Source: Micromonospora sicca (GTDB taxonomy: Bacteria; Actinomycetota; Actinomycetes; Mycobacteriales; Micromonosporaceae). From it: a stretch of DNA of 56,123 nucleotides. Positions 1 through 9,363 of this stretch are shown piece by piece (positions within the stretch are counted from its first letter, which is position 1; each line of letters opens with the position of its first letter). The translations under genes were made by a program, and so were the position numbers. Under the pieces are notes generated by a model. That model searched no databases. It had not been told where the DNA came from and saw only the letters and a program-made list of their open reading frames with translations. Location of the stretch: NCBI RefSeq assembly GCF_003172935.1, contig NZ_QGKS01000176.1:1-56123 (forward strand). The letters run 5' to 3'.

Positions 1-2
1 GG

Positions 3-956
3 TCAGAGGATGGCGTCCAGGGCGTCGAGGTCCTCGTCGGTCGGCTGCCAGGCGCCCGCCTCGGCGTTGGCGCGCACCTGCTCGGGCGTGGTGGCGCCGG
101 CGATCACCGAGGTCACCGCCGGCCGGGCGGCCAGCCCGCCGATGGCCACCTGGAGCATGTTGACCCTGCGCTCCGCGGCGTACGCCTCGAGCGCCTCGAT
201 GGTGTCCCAGTCGGCGGCGGCCAGGCGCTCGGCGTACCGGCCGCCGCCGGAGAGCCGGCTGCCGGCGGGCGGGGCCTCGTTGCGCTTGTACTTGCCGGTG
301 AGCAGGCCGTTGGCGAGCGGGAAGAACGGCAGCATGCCCAGGCCGAACCGCTCGCACGCGGGGATCACCTCGGCCTCGACGGACCGCTCCAGCAGCGAGT
401 AGTGGTTCTGCGCGGAGATGAAGCGGGTCCGCCCCTGGGACGAGGCGGTCCAGTCGGCGTCGGCGATCTGCCAGCCGGCGAAGTTGGAGTTGCCGAGGTA
501 GCGCACCTTGCCGGCCCGGACCAGGTCGTCCAGGGCGGCGAGGGTCTCGTCGATCGGGGTGCCCGGGTCGGGCTCGTGCATCTGGTACAGGTCGATGTGG
601 TCGGTGTCGAGCCGGCGCAGCGACGCCTCGACGGCGCGGGCGATGTAGCGGCGGGCGCCGCGGGCGCCGAAGTCCGGGCCGTTGCGGCCGTGCATGTCCA
701 TGCCGAACTTGGTGGCGACCACCACGTCGTCCCGGCGGCCCTTGAGCGCCTGGCCGAGCAGCTCCTCCGAGCTGCCCTGCGGCTCGCCGTAGATGTCCGC
801 GGTGTCGAAGAAGTTGATCCCGGCGTCGAGGGCGGCGTCGACCACCGCTCGGGTGTCGTCGAGGTCGAGCTTCCGGCCGAAGTTGTTGCAGCCGATGCCG
901 ACCACGGACACCACGAGCCCGGAGTCGCCCAGCCGGCGGTAGTTCATCTCAGTCAC
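3..956 (-). CDS. Aldo/keto reductase
   Basis: NADPH-dependent aldo/keto reductase of the TIM-barrel family, about 317 residues, full length and cytosolic. Counting from the ATG (MNYRRLG) at 947, the sequence shows the catalytic Asp48 and Tyr53 in FFDTADIYG, then the Lys in VVATKFG and the His in LYQMHEPD, completing the D-Y-K-H tetrad. The C-terminal TSVIAGATTPEQ is the usual cofactor-phosphate loop. Three in-frame starts exist (GTG 965, GTG 956, ATG 947). I chose 956 because a GGTGG lies about 5 nt upstream. The substrate cannot be read from sequence. It is separated from the ABC-F gene by 90 nt and shows no operon link. Confidence 0.93.
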   Translation of the reverse strand: MTEMNYRRLGDSGLVVSVVGIGCNNFGRKLDLDDTRAVVDAALDAGINFFDTADIYGEPQGSSEELLGQALKGRRDDVVVATKFGMDMHGRNGPDFGARGARRYIARAVEASLRRLDTDHIDLYQMHEPDPGTPIDETLAALDDLVRAGKVRYLGNSNFAGWQIADADWTASSQGRTRFISAQNHYSLLERSVEAEVIPACERFGLGMLPFFPLANGLLTGKYKRNEAPPAGSRLSGGGRYAERLAAADWDTIEALEAYAAERRVNMLQVAIGGLAARPAVTSVIAGATTPEQVRANAEAGAWQPTDEDLDALDAIL

Positions 957-1046
957 GAGATCCACCCTATGCCCGCCCGTCCGGGCCCACCCGCGCAGTC
1001 GCCAACCGCCGGCCCGCCCTCGGCCGGACGGCCCGCACCGCGCCGA

Positions 1047-2726
1047 TCACTTCACGTCCCAGACCGGCTCGACCGTCTCCACCACCTCGCCGTCGCCCCG
1101 GAACAGCACGAACCGGTCGAACGAGCGGGTGAACCAGCGGTCGTGGGTCACCGCGATCACGGTCCCCTCGAACGCGGCCAGCCCCGCCTCCAGCGCCTCG
1201 GCGGAGGCCAGGTCGAGGTTGTCCGTCGGCTCGTCGAGCAGCAGCAGGGTCGCCCCGGAAAGCTCCAGCAGCAGCACCAGGAACCGCGCCTGCTGCCCAC
1301 CGGAGAGGGTGCCGAACCGCTGGTCACCCTGGCCGGCCAACTCGTACCGGCTGAGCGCGGCCATGGCCGCGTGCCGGTCCATCCCGGCGCGGTGCTCGTC
1401 GCCCCGCCAGAGGATGTCGACCAGCGTCTTCGCCATCAGCTCGGGCCGGTCGTGGGTCTGCGAGAAGTGCCCGGGCCGGACCCGGGCGCCGAGCCGCACC
1501 AGCCCGTCGTGGGCGACGGGCGCGAGCGCGCCCGCCCCGTCCACCGGGGTGTTGGCCGGTTCCGGGTCGGTGCCGCCCCGGGCGAGCAGCCGGAGGAAGT
1601 GGGACTTCCCCGTCCCGTTCGCGCCGAGCACGGCGACCCGGTCGCCGTACCAGATCTCCAGGTCGAAGGGGTAGGTCAGGCCGTCGAGCTCGAGCTGCTC
1701 GGCGACCACCGCGCGCTTGCCGGTCCGCCCGCCGGTGAGGCGCATCCGGATGTCCTGGTCCTTCGGCGGCACGGGCGGCGGCCCTGCCTCCTCGAACTTG
1801 CGCAACCGGGTCTGCGCGGCCTGGTACCGCGAGGCCATCCCGTCGTTGTACGCCGCCTTCTGCTTGTACATCAGCATCAGCTCGCGCAGTTTCTGGTGTT
1901 CCTCGTCCCAGCGGCGGCGCAGCTCGTCGAGGCGGGCGTGCCGGGCCACCCGCGCCTCGTGCCAGCTCGCAAAGCCGCCCGGGTGCACCCAGGCGCTGCC
2001 GCCCTCGACCGCGACCACCCGGTCGGCGGTCTGCGCCAGCAGCTCCCGGTCGTGCGAGACGTACAGCACCGACTTACCGGATTCGCGCAGCCGCGCCTCC
2101 AGCCACCGCTTGCCGGGCACATCGAGGAAGTTGTCCGGCTCGTCGAGGAGCAGCACCTCGTCGGTGCCGCGGAGCAGCAGTTCCAGGGCGAAGCGCTTCT
2201 GCTGGCCGCCGGAGAGGGTCCGCACCGGACGGTCGCGGGCGGCGTCCCACGGCAGGTCGAGCACGATGGTGGCGACGGTGTCGAAGAGCACCTCGGCGTC
2301 GTACCCGCCGGCCTCGCCCCAGGCCGCGAGCGCGTCCGCGTACGCGAGCTGGGCCTTGCCGGCGGCGGTGCTGTACTTGCCGCGGACCTCGGCGTCGCAC
2401 ATGGCCGCCTCGGTGGCGACGAGCCGGCGGCCGGCGTCGCGCAGTGCCGGCGGGGCGAGCGTGAGCGCCAGGTCGGCGAGCGTGGTGTCGTCCCCGATCA
2501 TGCCGACGAACTGCCGCATCACGCCGAGGCCGCCGGAGCGGGCGACCGCGCCGGTCTTCACCGGCAGGTCACCGGCGACCATCCGCAGCAGGGTCGTCTT
2601 GCCGGCGCCGTTCGGCCCGACCAGGGCCACCTTGGCGCCCTCGCCGACCCGGAACGACACGTCGGAGAAGAGTTCCCGACCGTCGGGCAGGATGTGCCCG
2701 ACCGCTGCCACGTCCACGTATCCCAC
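1047..2726 (-). CDS. ABC-F family ATPase (EttA/Uup-like)
   Basis: Soluble ABC-F protein of 559 residues with two nucleotide-binding domains and no membrane segment. The first domain has Walker A GPNGAGKTT near residue 37 and signature LSGGQ followed by LLLDEP. The second has GANGTGKS, LSGGQ and LLLDEPTDNLDL. The linker between them is charged and helical, as in the family. Members act on the ribosome, as translation factors or as antibiotic-resistance proteins. Nothing visible tells which applies here, and the linker would be the place to look. Start is GTG. It stands alone between the reductase and the methyltransferase genes. Confidence 0.93.
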   Translation of the reverse strand: MGYVDVAAVGHILPDGRELFSDVSFRVGEGAKVALVGPNGAGKTTLLRMVAGDLPVKTGAVARSGGLGVMRQFVGMIGDDTTLADLALTLAPPALRDAGRRLVATEAAMCDAEVRGKYSTAAGKAQLAYADALAAWGEAGGYDAEVLFDTVATIVLDLPWDAARDRPVRTLSGGQQKRFALELLLRGTDEVLLLDEPDNFLDVPGKRWLEARLRESGKSVLYVSHDRELLAQTADRVVAVEGGSAWVHPGGFASWHEARVARHARLDELRRRWDEEHQKLRELMLMYKQKAAYNDGMASRYQAAQTRLRKFEEAGPPPVPPKDQDIRMRLTGGRTGKRAVVAEQLELDGLTYPFDLEIWYGDRVAVLGANGTGKSHFLRLLARGGTDPEPANTPVDGAGALAPVAHDGLVRLGARVRPGHFSQTHDRPELMAKTLVDILWRGDEHRAGMDRHAAMAALSRYELAGQGDQRFGTLSGGQQARFLVLLLELSGATLLLLDEPTDNLDLASAEALEAGLAAFEGTVIAVTHDRWFTRSFDRFVLFRGDGEVVETVEPVWDVK

Positions 2727-2767
2727 GCCGGCATCCTGCCGGAGTGCCCGGGGTGGGCGACACTCGA

Positions 2768-3382
2768 TTACCGGGTGACCCGCAGCACCCGGTAGCCCTT
2801 CTGGCTGGCGTGCCGTTCCACCTGCCAGCCCTGCTCGACGAGCCAGCGGTGCAGCGAGTCGCCGCCGAGGTGGCGGGCGACGACCAGCCAGGCGACGCCG
2901 TCCGGGGCGAGCCGGGGCAGCCAGCGGCGCAGCAGCTCGTGCAGCTCGGCCTTGCCGATCCGGATCGGCGGGTTGGACCAGAGCTCGGCGAAGGTCAGGT
3001 CCGCGGGTACGTCGTCCGGGGCGGCCACCCGCACCCGGTCGGCCACGCCGACCCGGGCGGCGTTGGCGGCGGTGAGCGCGCGGGCCCGCTCGTTGACGTC
3101 GACCGCCCAGACAGTGGCGTCCGGGGCGCAGGTGGCGAGCACGCAGGTGATCGGGCCGAATCCGCAGCCCAGGTCGAGCAGCGGCCCGGCGGCGCCGGGC
3201 GCCGGCAGCTCCGCTTTGCGCAGCAGCACGGCGGTCCCGGGGTCGAGGCGGTCGGCGGAGAAGACGCCGCCGGCCGAGGTGAGGGTGAAGTCGCGCCCGG
3301 CGACGGAGAACTCGACCTCGCGCGGCTGGGCGGCGGTCGTGGGTTCAGCGGTGAAGTAGTGGTCGCCGGTCACGTCCGGCAT
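2768..3382 (-). CDS. Class I SAM methyltransferase, RsmC-like
   Basis: About 204 residues starting MPDVTGDHYF. It is a Rossmann-fold methyltransferase with SAM motif I LLDLGCGFGPIT and a catalytic-type SNPPIRIGK (NPP motif of N6/N2 base methyltransferases). This arrangement matches the small RsmC-type 16S rRNA guanine N2-methyltransferases common in actinobacteria. An upstream open frame extends far beyond 3382, but it runs antisense through the start of the divergent gene, so the ATG at 3382 is preferred. The substrate assignment is by family only. The gene is divergent from the Pro-rich membrane protein at 3501. Confidence 0.88.
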   Translation of the reverse strand: MPDVTGDHYFTAEPTTAAQPREVEFSVAGRDFTLTSAGGVFSADRLDPGTAVLLRKAELPAPGAAGPLLDLGCGFGPITCVLATCAPDATVWAVDVNERARALTAANAARVGVADRVRVAAPDDVPADLTFAELWSNPPIRIGKAELHELLRRWLPRLAPDGVAWLVVARHLGGDSLHRWLVEQGWQVERHASQKGYRVLRVTR

Positions 3383-3500
3383 TGTCGCACCGGCCCGATG
3401 TGGGCCCGTCGACGGCGTGGCGGACAGCACGCCACGCCACCTTCGCCAGAATTTCCCAATATTACCCTCTAAAGGGGAAATCGGCCTTACTGTGGGCCAC

Positions 3501-4709
3501 ATGGTGTATCGGTACGAGTCCGATGAGGACGCCTTCCTGGAGTACCCGGAGCCCGGGTCCGACCTGTCGGTGCTCGGCGCCGGTGCGCCTCCGCCCGTCC
3601 GGCCCTCGCCGTCCCGCTTCCCGACCCCGTCGCTGCCGCCACCGGCCCGGACCGTGCGGCCGACCCGGCCGCCGGCGGCCGAAGCGAGCCCGAGCCCGGC
3701 CCGACCCGCGGTCGACCCGGCCCCGGCCCGGGCCGCTGTGCCAGTGCCGCAATCCGCGCCCACCCAGGCGCCGCAGCCCCCGGCGAGCGCGCCCGGCATC
3801 GCCCCGGCCGCTACGTCGGACATCGCCACGGAGACGCCGCCGACCCAGGTTCCCGACCCGAGCCAGCCGCTCGACCTGCCCCGGTCCCGCCACGCCGACC
3901 GCAAGCGCGGGGGCGGCCGGACCTGGCAGGTGCTGATCGGCGGCGCGGCCGTCCTGATGCTGCTCGCCCTCTGCGGGCTGGCCGCCGCCGCCCTGCTCCA
4001 GAGCCGGACCGCCACCCCGCAGGGCGCCGCGCCGACCAGCCAGCCCATGGCCGAGCAGTCGGCCGCGCCGGACGACGGTCCCGACCTCAACTCCCGGGAC
4101 ACCGACCCGCTGGGGCTGACCGCCAAGGAGGTGTTCCCCGGCAAGGCGCTGGTGGTCGCCGACGGCCAGCCGGGCTACCAGGTGCTCAAGACCCACTCCA
4201 GCGGCAGTTGCGCGGTCGCGGCGACCGGCGAGGTCGCCGACCTGCTGGTCCGGCTCGGCTGCAACCAGGTGGTCCGGGCCACCCTCCGCTCCCCGGACGG
4301 CGGCCACCTGCTCACCGCCGGGCTGTTCAACCTGACCGACCTGGCCAGCGCCCAGCGGGCCCGGGACCGGATCCGGCAGATGCTCGACGAGCGGCAGGGC
4401 CGCCTCCAGGGCATGTCCGCCGGGGCCGACACCGAGGCCGTGGCGAACGCCGCCGCCCGGGTCGGCTGGCAGGTACGCGGCCACTACCTCGCGTACTGCG
4501 TGGTGACCCGGGCCGACGGGCAGCGGATCAGCGCCGACGACGCCAAGGTCCGCGAGATCCTGTACGACATGATCGAGGTGCACCTCAACCGCGGCGTGTT
4601 GGAGCGGCGGGCGAACGCCGGCGTGGCCAGCCAGCCCACCGACGCCCCGACGGACGGCACCGCCGGCCAGGAGGGCGGCCGCGACGTCCGGGAGTCGCCC
4701 GGCACCTGA
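3501..4709 (+). CDS. Proline-rich single-pass membrane protein, unknown function
   Basis: Predicted 402-residue protein. The start chosen is ATG 3501 (MVYRYESDEDAFLEY). An acidic beginning is followed by a Pro/Ala-rich cytoplasmic segment (residues about 20-140). One hydrophobic helix follows around residues 143-167, then a roughly 230-residue exported part containing SGSCAVAATGEVADLL and several well-spaced cysteines. No catalytic motif is recognised. The composition (long disordered Pro-rich tail plus one helix plus extracytoplasmic domain) resembles many actinobacterial envelope proteins. It is convergent with truA, and both probably end at the shared inverted repeat at 4722-4769. An in-frame ATG at 3417 exists but adds non-conserved-looking sequence. 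Confidence 0.75.
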   Translation: MVYRYESDEDAFLEYPEPGSDLSVLGAGAPPPVRPSPSRFPTPSLPPPARTVRPTRPPAAEASPSPARPAVDPAPARAAVPVPQSAPTQAPQPPASAPGIAPAATSDIATETPPTQVPDPSQPLDLPRSRHADRKRGGGRTWQVLIGGAAVLMLLALCGLAAAALLQSRTATPQGAAPTSQPMAEQSAAPDDGPDLNSRDTDPLGLTAKEVFPGKALVVADGQPGYQVLKTHSSGSCAVAATGEVADLLVRLGCNQVVRATLRSPDGGHLLTAGLFNLTDLASAQRARDRIRQMLDERQGRLQGMSAGADTEAVANAAARVGWQVRGHYLAYCVVTRADGQRISADDAKVREILYDMIEVHLNRGVLERRANAGVASQPTDAPTDGTAGQEGGRDVRESPGT

Positions 4710-4721
4710 GCAGCGACCAGG

Positions 4722-4769
4722 CGGCCCGCCGTCCCCGCCGGCGATGTCCGGCACCGGGACGGCGGGCCG
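4722..4769. terminator. Bidirectional terminator-like inverted repeat
   Basis: A perfect 14-bp stem (4722-4735 with 4756-4769, arms cggcccgccgtccc / gggacggcgggccg) encloses a 20-nt loop between the convergent 3501-4709 gene and truA. There is no T-run, as is usual in high-GC actinobacteria. Confidence 0.7.
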
Positions 4770-4823
4770 TTCGCCGCCCGGCTCCGGACGGCGGTCGCTC
4801 CCCCGCTCCGCGGGGTGGCGGGG

Positions 4824-5657
4824 TCAGCCCTCGACCACCGGCACCCGGAGTCGGCGGGTCAGGTCGGCGCGGCGGGCATACTCGGCCGGATCCTCCGGAT
4901 AGCCGACCGCGACCAGGGTCAGCCCGTGCGCGGCCGCCACGGTGACCTCGCTGGAGCGTTCCCGGCGGGTGAGCAGGCTCGCTGGCCACTCGACCGGCCG
5001 GCGGCCGTCCCCGGCCACCAGCATCGCGCCGACCAGGCTGCGCACCATCGCCTGGCAGAACGCGTCGGCCTGTACGGTGGCGACCAGGATGCCGTCCGGG
5101 TCCCGCCGCCAGTCCAGCCGGGTCACCTCGCGCAGCGTGGTGGCGTTCTCCTTGCGCCGGCAGTACGCGGCGAAGTCGTGCTCCCCGACGAGGCCCGATG
5201 CGGCGGCGTTCAGCGCGGTCAGGTCGAGCGGCTTGGGCCAGGCCAGGGTGTCGCGCCGGCGCAGCGGCTCGGCACCCCAGGGGGCGTCGGTGACGCGGTA
5301 CTCGTAGCGGCGGAAGGTCGCCGAGAAGCGGGCGTCGAAGTCGGCGGGGACCTCGGTCATCGCCCGGACCCGCACGTCGGTGGGGAGCAGCCGGGCCAGC
5401 CGGCGCAGCAGCCGGTCCTCGTGCTCCCGCCACACGGCGGTGGGCAGGTCGAGGTGGCAGACCTGGCCGGTGGCGTGCACGCCGGCGTCGGTGCGGCCGG
5501 CCACGGTCAGCCCGGTCGCGGTCCCCGCGCCGAGCACCAGGTCCAGCGTCTCGACGAGCACCCCGGCGACGGTGCGCCGGGTCGGCTGGGCGGCCCAACC
5601 GGAAAAGTCGGTGCCGTCGTAGGAGACGTCCAGCCGCAACCGGATCCGCTCGTCCAC
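4824..5657 (-). CDS. truA: tRNA pseudouridine(38-40) synthase TruA
   Basis: Isomerises uridines 38-40 in the tRNA anticodon arm. The catalytic aspartate lies in GRTDAGVHATGQ, the TruA signature. The N-terminal LDVSYDGTDFSGWA and the C-terminal RSLVGAML support full length (277 residues). The first open GTG is at 5675, but a GGGAGG sits 6 nt before the GTG at 5657, so I took the shorter start. The gene lies downstream of rplQ, a common actinobacterial arrangement, yet the strong hairpin at 5678-5718 falls just before it. Expression may therefore be attenuated or separate. Confidence 0.95.
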   Translation of the reverse strand: MDERIRLRLDVSYDGTDFSGWAAQPTRRTVAGVLVETLDLVLGAGTATGLTVAGRTDAGVHATGQVCHLDLPTAVWREHEDRLLRRLARLLPTDVRVRAMTEVPADFDARFSATFRRYEYRVTDAPWGAEPLRRRDTLAWPKPLDLTALNAAASGLVGEHDFAAYCRRKENATTLREVTRLDWRRDPDGILVATVQADAFCQAMVRSLVGAMLVAGDGRRPVEWPASLLTRRERSSEVTVAAAHGLTLVAVGYPEDPAEYARRADLTRRLRVPVVEG

Positions 5658-5677
5658 CTCGTACCTCCCGTTCACGG

Positions 5678-5718
5678 CGTCGGGCCCGGCACCCCAGGGA
5701 GGGATGCCGGGCCCGACG
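5678..5718 (-). terminator. Terminator-like hairpin after rplQ
   Basis: A perfect 14-bp stem, 5678-5691 with 5705-5718 (arm cgtcgggcccggca), with a 13-nt loop, lies 14 nt downstream of the rplQ stop and before truA. Confidence 0.75.
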
Positions 5719-5731
5719 ATGCTGCCTGTGC

Positions 5732-6289
5732 TCAGGCCTTGTTCTCGGTGGCCTCGTCGCTGTCCTCGCGGGCGGCGTCGGTGTCACCGGACGCCGACAC
5801 CGGCGCCTCGGAGTCCTGGTCGACCGGGGTCGACTCCGGGGTCTCCTCGGCCGGGGCGAGCGCCTCGACCTTGTCCTGCTGGGCGGCCTTGCGGGCGGCG
5901 GTCTTCTTGTTCGCCTTCGGCTCGGCGACCTGAAGCTCCTCCACCAGCTCGATGATCGCCATCGGAGCGGCGTCACCCTTGCGCGGACCGGTCTTCACGA
6001 TCCGGGTGTAGCCACCGTTGCGGTTGGCGTACCGGGGCGCGATCTGGTCGAACAGGGCGTAGACCACGTCCTTGTCCTTGACGACGCCCAGCACCCGCCG
6101 CCGCGCGGCGAGGTCGCCCCGCTTCGCCTTGGTGATGAGCTGCTCGGCCAGCGGACGCAGCCGCCGGGCCTTCGTCTCGGTGGTCTGGATCTTGCCGTGC
6201 TGGAACAGCGCGGTGGCCAGGTTGGCCAGCATCAGCCGCTCGTGCGCGGGGCTGCCGCCGAGGCGGGGGCCCTTGGTGGGCGTGGGCAT
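5732..6289 (-). CDS. rplQ: 50S ribosomal protein L17
   Basis: Large-subunit protein lining the exit-tunnel region. The core [18 protein letters not shown] through [17 protein letters not shown] matches L17 over residues 1-120. Beyond that is an Ala/Glu/Asp/Pro-rich tail of about 65 residues, giving 185 in total against about 120 in most bacteria. Such acidic tails are usual in actinobacteria and are probably disordered. It follows rpoA by 34 nt in the alpha operon and precedes the hairpin at 5678-5718. Confidence 0.97.
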   Translation of the reverse strand: MPTPTKGPRLGGSPAHERLMLANLATALFQHGKIQTTETKARRLRPLAEQLITKAKRGDLAARRRVLGVVKDKDVVYALFDQIAPRYANRNGGYTRIVKTGPRKGDAAPMAIIELVEELQVAEPKANKKTAARKAAQQDKVEALAPAEETPESTPVDQDSEAPVSASGDTDAAREDSDEATENKA

Positions 6290-6323
6290 GCTTGGTGCTC
6301 CTCAGGTGTGGCGGCAGCGCGGA

Positions 6324-7346
6324 CTAGAGCTGCTCGGTCTCGCGGTAGTCGTCGGTGTCGTAGTCGGCCTCGCCGAAGGCGTCCACGACGTGCGCCGGGT
6401 CGAAGTTCGGGGCCGAGTCCTTCAGCCCGAGACCCATCCCGGCGAGCTTCATCTTGACCTCGTCGATCGACTTCTGACCGAAATTCCGGATGTCGAGGAG
6501 GTCGGCCTCGGTACGCCCGATGAGCTCACCAACGGAGTTGATGCCCTCGCGCTTGAGGCAGTTGTAGGAGCGGACGGTGAGGTCCAGCTCCTCGATCGGC
6601 AGGGCCAGGTCCGCCGCCAGCTGGGCGTCCTGCGGGGACGGCCCGATGTCGATGCCCTCGGCGGTCTCGTCCAGCTCCCGGGCCAGCCCGAAGAGCTCCA
6701 CCAGCGTCGAGCCGGCCGAGGCCAGCGCGGTGCGCGGGCCCATCGACGGCTTGGTCTCGACGTCGATGATCAGCCGGTCGAAGTCGGTCCGCTGCTCGAC
6801 GCGGGTCGCCTCGACGCGGTACGTCACCTTGAGCACCGGCGAGTAGATCGAGTCGACCGGGATCCGGCCGATCTCGGCGCCGGCCTGCTTGTTCTGCGCG
6901 GCCGTGACGTAGCCCCGGCCCCGCTCGACGGTCAGCTCCATGTCGAGCCGGCCCTTGCCGTTCAGGGTGGCGAGCTTCAGGTCCGGGTTGTGCACCGAGA
7001 CACCGGCCGGGGGCTGGATGTCACCGGCGGTCACGTCGCCCGGGCCCTGCTTGCGCAGGTACATGCTGACCGGCTCGTCGTGCTCGGAGCTGACGCAGAG
7101 CTCCTTGATGTTCATGACGAGCTCGACCACGTCCTCCTTGACACCGGGGATGGTGGTGAACTCGTGCAGGACACCGTCGATCTTGATCGAGGTGACCGCC
7201 GCACCCGGGATGGACGACAGCAGCGTACGCCGCAGCGAGTTGCCCAGGGTGTAGCCGAAGCCCGGCTCCAGCGGCTCGATGGTGAACCGGGAGCGGGTCT
7301 CGTTGATCGACTCTTCGGAGAGAGACGGTCGCTGGCTGATGAGCAT
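6324..7346 (-). CDS. rpoA: DNA-directed RNA polymerase subunit alpha
   Basis: 340-residue alpha subunit. The N-terminal dimerisation domain ([18 protein letters not shown], residues about 20-240) assembles beta and beta'. A linker follows, then the C-terminal domain with the helix-hairpin-helix region [18 protein letters not shown] and [14 protein letters not shown], which contacts UP elements and activators. The start is [12 protein letters not shown]. It sits between rpsD and rplQ as in other actinobacteria, but a 12-bp hairpin separates it from rpsD. It may therefore use an extra promoter in the 96-nt gap. Confidence 0.98.
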   Translation of the reverse strand: MLISQRPSLSEESINETRSRFTIEPLEPGFGYTLGNSLRRTLLSSIPGAAVTSIKIDGVLHEFTTIPGVKEDVVELVMNIKELCVSSEHDEPVSMYLRKQGPGDVTAGDIQPPAGVSVHNPDLKLATLNGKGRLDMELTVERGRGYVTAAQNKQAGAEIGRIPVDSIYSPVLKVTYRVEATRVEQRTDFDRLIIDVETKPSMGPRTALASAGSTLVELFGLARELDETAEGIDIGPSPQDAQLAADLALPIEELDLTVRSYNCLKREGINSVGELIGRTEADLLDIRNFGQKSIDEVKMKLAGMGLGLKDSAPNFDPAHVVDAFGEADYDTDDYRETEQL

Positions 7347-7403
7347 TTCTTCTCTTCTCTTCCGGGGCGCCCGCTATATGACGCCCACGACACAAACTGT
7401 TCC

Positions 7404-7431
7404 GGTGGCCCGCCCCGGAGGGCGGGCCACC
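7404..7431 (-). terminator. Hairpin between rpsD and rpoA
   Basis: A 12-bp perfect stem (7404-7415 with 7420-7431, arm ggtggcccgccc) with tetraloop cgga lies 11 nt after the rpsD stop. It could be a terminator, a partial attenuator setting the rpoA dose, or an mRNA stabiliser. Confidence 0.65.
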
Positions 7432-7442
7432 GCAACGAGCCC

Positions 7443-8069
7443 TTACTTGGAGTAGAGCTCGACGATCAGCTGCTCCTGGACCTGGGTGTCGATCACCTGG
7501 CGGGCCGGGAGCGAGTGCACGAGGATCTTCATCTGGCTGGGGATGGCCTCCAGCCAGGCCGGCACCGACCGGGAACCGGCCTGGGCCTGCGCGACGATGA
7601 ACGGGGTCAGCTCCTTGCTCTTCCCCCGCACCTCGATGATGTCGTGCTCCTTGACGCGGTACGACGGGATGTCGACCTTCTTGCCGTTCACCGTGAAGTG
7701 GCCGTGCTTGACCAGCTGGCGGGCCATGTCCCGGGACGAGGCGTAGCCAGCCCGGTAAACGACGTTGTCCAGCCGCGACTCGAGGATCTGCAGGAGGACC
7801 TCACCGGTCTTGGCCTGCTTGCCCACGGCCTCCTCGTAGTAACCGCGGAACTGCTTCTCCAGCACGCCGTAGACACGGCGGGCCTTCTGCTTCTCACGGA
7901 GCTGGAGCAGGTACTCCGTCTCCTTGGTGCGGCCGCGGCCGTGCTGCCCGGGCGGGAACGGCCGGGACTCGAACGGGCACTTCGGGCCATCGCACTTGCT
8001 GCCCTTGAGGAACAGCTTCATCTTCTCCCGCCGGCAACGGCGGCAGTCAGCACCGGTGTAACGAGCCAT
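7443..8069 (-). CDS. rpsD: 30S ribosomal protein S4 (zinc-binding form)
   Basis: Primary 16S rRNA-binding protein, 208 residues. Four cysteines near the N-terminus (Cys9, Cys12, Cys26, Cys31 in DCRRC...KCDGPKC) form the zinc site that distinguishes the C+ form of S4. The S4 RNA-binding domain follows (LESRLDNVVYRAGYASSR, GHFTVNGKKVDIPSY). It lies 13 nt downstream of rpsK. In many bacteria S4 represses its own operon, but no binding structure was identified here. Confidence 0.98.
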   Translation of the reverse strand: MARYTGADCRRCRREKMKLFLKGSKCDGPKCPFESRPFPPGQHGRGRTKETEYLLQLREKQKARRVYGVLEKQFRGYYEEAVGKQAKTGEVLLQILESRLDNVVYRAGYASSRDMARQLVKHGHFTVNGKKVDIPSYRVKEHDIIEVRGKSKELTPFIVAQAQAGSRSVPAWLEAIPSQMKILVHSLPARQVIDTQVQEQLIVELYSK

Positions 8070-8082
8070 CTCTCTCTACCTC

Positions 8083-8490
8083 TCAGACCCGGCGACGCTT
8101 CGGCGGACGGCATCCGTTGTGCGGCTGCGGGGTGACGTCGGAGATCTGCCCGACCTCCAGCCCGGCGGCCTGCAGCGAACGGATGGCGGTCTCCCGGCCG
8201 GAGCCGGGGCCCTTGACGAACACGTCGACCTTGCGCATGCCGTGCTCCATCGCCCGACGCGCGGCGGCCTCGGCGGCCAGCTGAGCGGCGAACGGGGTCG
8301 ACTTGCGGGAGCCCTTGAAGCCCACCTGGCCGGAGGAGGCCCAGGAAATGACCGCACCGGTCGGGTCCGTGATGGACACGATGGTGTTGTTGAAGGTGCT
8401 CTTGATGTGCGCCTGCCCGTGGGCGACGTTCTTGCGTTCCTTGCGCCGGACCTTCTTGACGGCGGCTCCGGCACGAGCCTTCGGTGGCAT
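8083..8490 (-). CDS. rpsK: 30S ribosomal protein S11
   Basis: Platform protein of the small subunit near the mRNA exit, 135 residues. The characteristic run [18 protein letters not shown] and [14 protein letters not shown] lead to the basic tail [13 protein letters not shown]. It has a lysine/arginine-rich N-terminus. It is encoded between rpsM and rpsD with 18-nt and 13-nt gaps, so it is cotranscribed in the alpha operon. Confidence 0.98.
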   Translation of the reverse strand: MPPKARAGAAVKKVRRKERKNVAHGQAHIKSTFNNTIVSITDPTGAVISWASSGQVGFKGSRKSTPFAAQLAAEAAARRAMEHGMRKVDVFVKGPGSGRETAIRSLQAAGLEVGQISDVTPQPHNGCRPPKRRRV

Positions 8491-8508
8491 AAGTCTGTGC
8501 GCTCCTAG

Positions 8509-8889
8509 TTACTTCTTGCCGGGCTTCTTCTTGCCGGCGACGGTCCGCTTCGGACCCTTCCGGGTCCGCGCGTTGGTCTTGGTCCGCTGGCCACGGACGG
8601 GCAGGCCCCGGCGGTGCCGGATACCCGCGTAGCAGCCGATCTCGACCTTGCGGCGGATGTCAGCGGCGACCTCGCGGCGCAGGTCGCCTTCAACCTTGTA
8701 GTTGCCCTCGATGTGGCTGCGGAGCTGGACCAGCTCCTCATCCGTGAGGTCCCGAGCGCGCTTGTCCGGCGAGATGCCGGTGGCGGCGAGCGTCTCCAGG
8801 GCGCGGGTACGGCCGACCCCGAAGATGTAGGTGAGCGCGATCTCCATCCGCTTGTCGCGGGGGAGATCCACGCCGGCTAGACGTGCCAT
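8509..8889 (-). CDS. rpsM: 30S ribosomal protein S13
   Basis: Head protein contacting tRNA and forming intersubunit bridges, 126 residues. The chosen start [14 protein letters not shown] is the canonical N-terminus. An upstream in-frame start at 8940 only adds leader sequence. The helix-two-turn-helix [18 protein letters not shown] and the basic C-terminal tail [15 protein letters not shown] are present. It leads the rpsM-rpsK-rpsD group after a 264-nt gap from rpmJ. Confidence 0.97.
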   Translation of the reverse strand: MARLAGVDLPRDKRMEIALTYIFGVGRTRALETLAATGISPDKRARDLTDEELVQLRSHIEGNYKVEGDLRREVAADIRRKVEIGCYAGIRHRRGLPVRGQRTKTNARTRKGPKRTVAGKKKPGKK

Positions 8890-9153
8890 GTGCGGGCGTA
8901 CTCCTCGTGATGTTGTTGCGGAGGTGTGGACCCGTCCCACCCCGCTACCGGCCGTCCCGTCTTTCCGACGCTGTCAGCGCCGGCGACCGGGATCGGTCGC
9001 TGCCCGAGCGGGCCCCGGCCTCCGACCGGGGGTCAACCACGAGGGAGTACGCGCTGCGTACCGCTCGCGGCTGGGACGAGCTGGTGATGTGCTGTCGGGA
9101 TCTACGACGCCCGGGCCGATCCGACCGGCCGTGTCACGACCGGTGGGACTGGT

Positions 9154-9270
9154 TCAGCCCTGGCGCTGCTTGTGGCGCGGGTCGCTGCTGCAGATGACCA
9201 TGACCCGGCCGTGCCGGCGGATAATCCGGCAGTTGTTGCAGATCCTCTTGACGCTCGGCTTGACCTTCAC
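9154..9270 (-). CDS. rpmJ: 50S ribosomal protein L36 (zinc form)
   Basis: A short gene translated directly from the sequence, reading [14 protein letters not shown] then [10 protein letters not shown] and ending DPRHKQRQG. From the GTG start it has 38 residues. The zinc ligands Cys11, Cys14, Cys27 and His33 are all present, so this is the C+ form. An in-frame ATG at 9288 would add six residues. I prefer the GTG at 9270 because a TAAGG lies 5 nt upstream. Relative to the usual 37-residue L36 it appears to carry one extra serine before the DPRHK segment. It lies between infA and rpsM. Confidence 0.93.
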   Translation of the reverse strand: MKVKPSVKRICNNCRIIRRHGRVMVICSSDPRHKQRQG

Positions 9271-9363
9271 GGTTGCCTTACTTCCCATCTGGCCCGGAGG
9301 CGCGACCACGCGCGACGCCGGACGTCGAAGACGGACACGGGGACGTCCCGGCCGCCGTCAGGC

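Noticed and set aside
402..2795. 797-codon plus-strand open frame over the ABC-F gene
   Set aside because: Antisense shadow; the minus strand carries two clear ABC domains.
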